Assembly (NCBI GenBank): GCA_910577015.1
Contig: CAJTKU010000002.1
Span: 325,392 to 389,391 of the forward strand
Source: an uncultured Lachnospiraceae bacterium
Lineage (GTDB): Bacteria; Bacillota; Clostridia; Lachnospirales; Lachnospiraceae
Reading direction: 5' to 3'
Length of the DNA: 64,000 nt
Position numbers and translations under genes: made by a program. This document shows, piece after piece, positions 62,959-64,000 of the stretch (positions within the stretch are counted from its first letter, which is position 1; every line of letters begins with the position of its first letter). Under the pieces are notes generated by a model. It did not search any database, was not told where the DNA came from, and worked only from the letters and a program-made list of their open reading frames with translations.

Positions 62959-63894
62959 ATGGTAAAGCCGAATGTGGATGTAATCATCCCCATATACAAA
63001 CCCGGAAAAGACTTGTATGTCCTGCTGGACGCCCTGCTTGGACAGACAGTTGCCGTTAACAGGATTATTCTGGCAAACACGGAAGAGAAGTATTTTGACG
63101 AGTTGACGTACGGCACTTTTTTTCAGGAAAAGTATGCAAAGCATGTAGAAGTCTTTCACCTTTCAAAACGGGAATTTGACCATGGGGGCACCAGGCATCG
63201 TGCAGTGGAAAAGTCTGAAGCGGACATTTTTGTCATGATGACGCAGGACGCCATGCCTGCCGACAACAGGCTTTTGGAAAACCTGATTGCGCCTCTTTCG
63301 CAGGAGCTGACAGCGCTCTCCTACGCCCGCCAGCTTCCGGCCAAGGGATGCAATGAAGCGGAGGCTTATACCCGCCGTTTCAACTATCCCGAAGAGTCCC
63401 GCACCAAAACATTGTCTGATTTACCCGCTCTTGGCATTAAAACCTATTTCTGTTCCGATGTCTGTGCGGCCTATAAAAGAAATATCTATGATGTATCAGG
63501 CGGATTCTGCCGTCATACCATATTTAATGAAGATATGATTTATGCAGCGGGCGTCATACAGAAAGGTTACGCCGTAGCATACGCGGCAGACGCTGCCGTC
63601 ATCCATTCCCATAACTATACAAACAGGCAGCAGTTCCACAGAAATTTTGATTTGGGAGTATCACAGGCAGACCATCCCGAAATATTCAAAGGCGTTCCTT
63701 CGGAAAAAGAAGGAAAGAAAATGGTGCGGCAGACCGGCGCCTATCTGTGGCGTAATAAAAAAAGCCAGCTTTTCCATTTTTACCTGCAGTGTGCATTTAA
63801 GTATGCGGGTTACTTTCTGGGGAAACATTATAAGTCGCTGCCGTGGTTTATGATAAAGAATTTTACCTCCAATAAAGAGTACTGGCGGCGGTAG
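62959..63894 (+). CDS. GT2 glycosyltransferase (RfbF/rhamnosyltransferase-like)
   Basis: About 311 residues. The ATG at 62959 is taken; a GTG at 62956 is equally possible. VDVIIPIYKPGKDLYVLLD opens a GT-A domain, then FDHGGTRHRAVEKSEADIFV and MMTQDAMPAD (metal site), the layout of dTDP-rhamnosyltransferases. A C-terminal IFNEDMIYAAGVIQKGY and YYFLGKHY-type segment complete it. It sits after the terminator at 62891, so it may have a weak promoter or depend on read-through. The second copy of the hairpin element begins 22 bp after its stop. Confidence 0.85.
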   Translation: MVKPNVDVIIPIYKPGKDLYVLLDALLGQTVAVNRIILANTEEKYFDELTYGTFFQEKYAKHVEVFHLSKREFDHGGTRHRAVEKSEADIFVMMTQDAMPADNRLLENLIAPLSQELTALSYARQLPAKGCNEAEAYTRRFNYPEESRTKTLSDLPALGIKTYFCSDVCAAYKRNIYDVSGGFCRHTIFNEDMIYAAGVIQKGYAVAYAADAAVIHSHNYTNRQQFHRNFDLGVSQADHPEIFKGVPSEKEGKKMVRQTGAYLWRNKKSQLFHFYLQCAFKYAGYFLGKHYKSLPWFMIKNFTSNKEYWRR

Positions 63895-63916
63895 GGATTG
63901 GCAAAAAACCCTTGAG

Positions 63917-64000
63917 TTTCCGCATCTTGCATTGCGGCAGCCGGAGCGTGCATTTGTTCCAACAGGACACGTTCTCACTCGGGTAAAAACACAGCGGCAC
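63917..64000. repeat. Hairpin (MITE-like) element, copy B, left part only
   Basis: This matches copy A (15047-15131) along its first 84 bp, with about a dozen differences and one gap, including the TTTCCGCAT end, the GTTCTCACTC core and AGCGGCAC. It continues past the window edge. It again starts shortly after a stop codon. Confidence 0.85.

Overview
The window looks like a chromosomal surface-glycan locus of a Gram-positive anaerobe of the Clostridia, most likely a Lachnospiraceae member. This is inferred from gene content (LCP ligase, GH25 muramidases with Ig-like domains, rhamnose-type ABC-exported polymer genes), moderate GC, AGGAGG-type ribosome sites and TATAAT-type promoters. I cannot name a genus. 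Almost every gene is on the + strand in long, tightly packed or overlapping operons, and nearly all of them make, modify, export or anchor cell-surface polysaccharide.

Region 1 (1-15045) is a nonulosonic-acid operon of legionaminic type: the 3' end of legB, then ptmE-, neuD/legH-, legI-, legG- and legF-like genes. Interleaved with them are two paralogous Gfo/Idh/MocA oxidoreductases and a glutamate-semialdehyde-type aminotransferase, which suggest a further modified sugar. A polysialyltransferase-family protein and three large polytopic membrane proteins follow; two of these are a recent tandem duplication. The operon ends at a 184-bp hairpin element (15047-15230). A second copy of that element starts at 63917 and runs off the window.

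Region 2 (15312-26755) starts from its own promoter and is a less familiar module: two GT4 glycosyltransferases, a NodB-like protein, two glutamine-dependent asparagine-synthetase-like amidotransferases, an FAD oxidoreductase, an SDR, a TIM-barrel isomerase and two GT2 enzymes. It reads like synthesis and transfer of an unusual, perhaps amidated, sugar.

Region 3 (26774-38945) carries O-acyltransferases, a UDP-GlcNAc 4,6-dehydratase, a GNAT acetyltransferase, a clear WecE-type aminotransferase and membrane proteins. An inverted insert (27820-30327) holds a 5'-truncated MBOAT gene abutting a truncated HTH regulator, a visible rearrangement scar. One membrane-protein gene seems split in two (37086-38945).

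Region 4 (38996-63894) holds a divergent SGNH hydrolase, two GH25 muramidases, rmlB, rmlA and rmlC, a Wzm/Wzt ABC exporter, a methyltransferase-kinase-like fusion recalling the WbdD chain terminator, five GT2 glycosyltransferases, a phosphohexomutase, a WbaP/WcaJ-type initiating phosphotransferase and an LCP ligase. Together these would build a dTDP-sugar-dependent (rhamnose-like) polymer on undecaprenyl phosphate, cap it, export it by the ABC route and attach it to peptidoglycan. No Wzx or Wzy, no rmlD, no tRNA or rRNA, no CRISPR and no transposase gene was recognised. Family assignments come from reading motifs; no database search was run.
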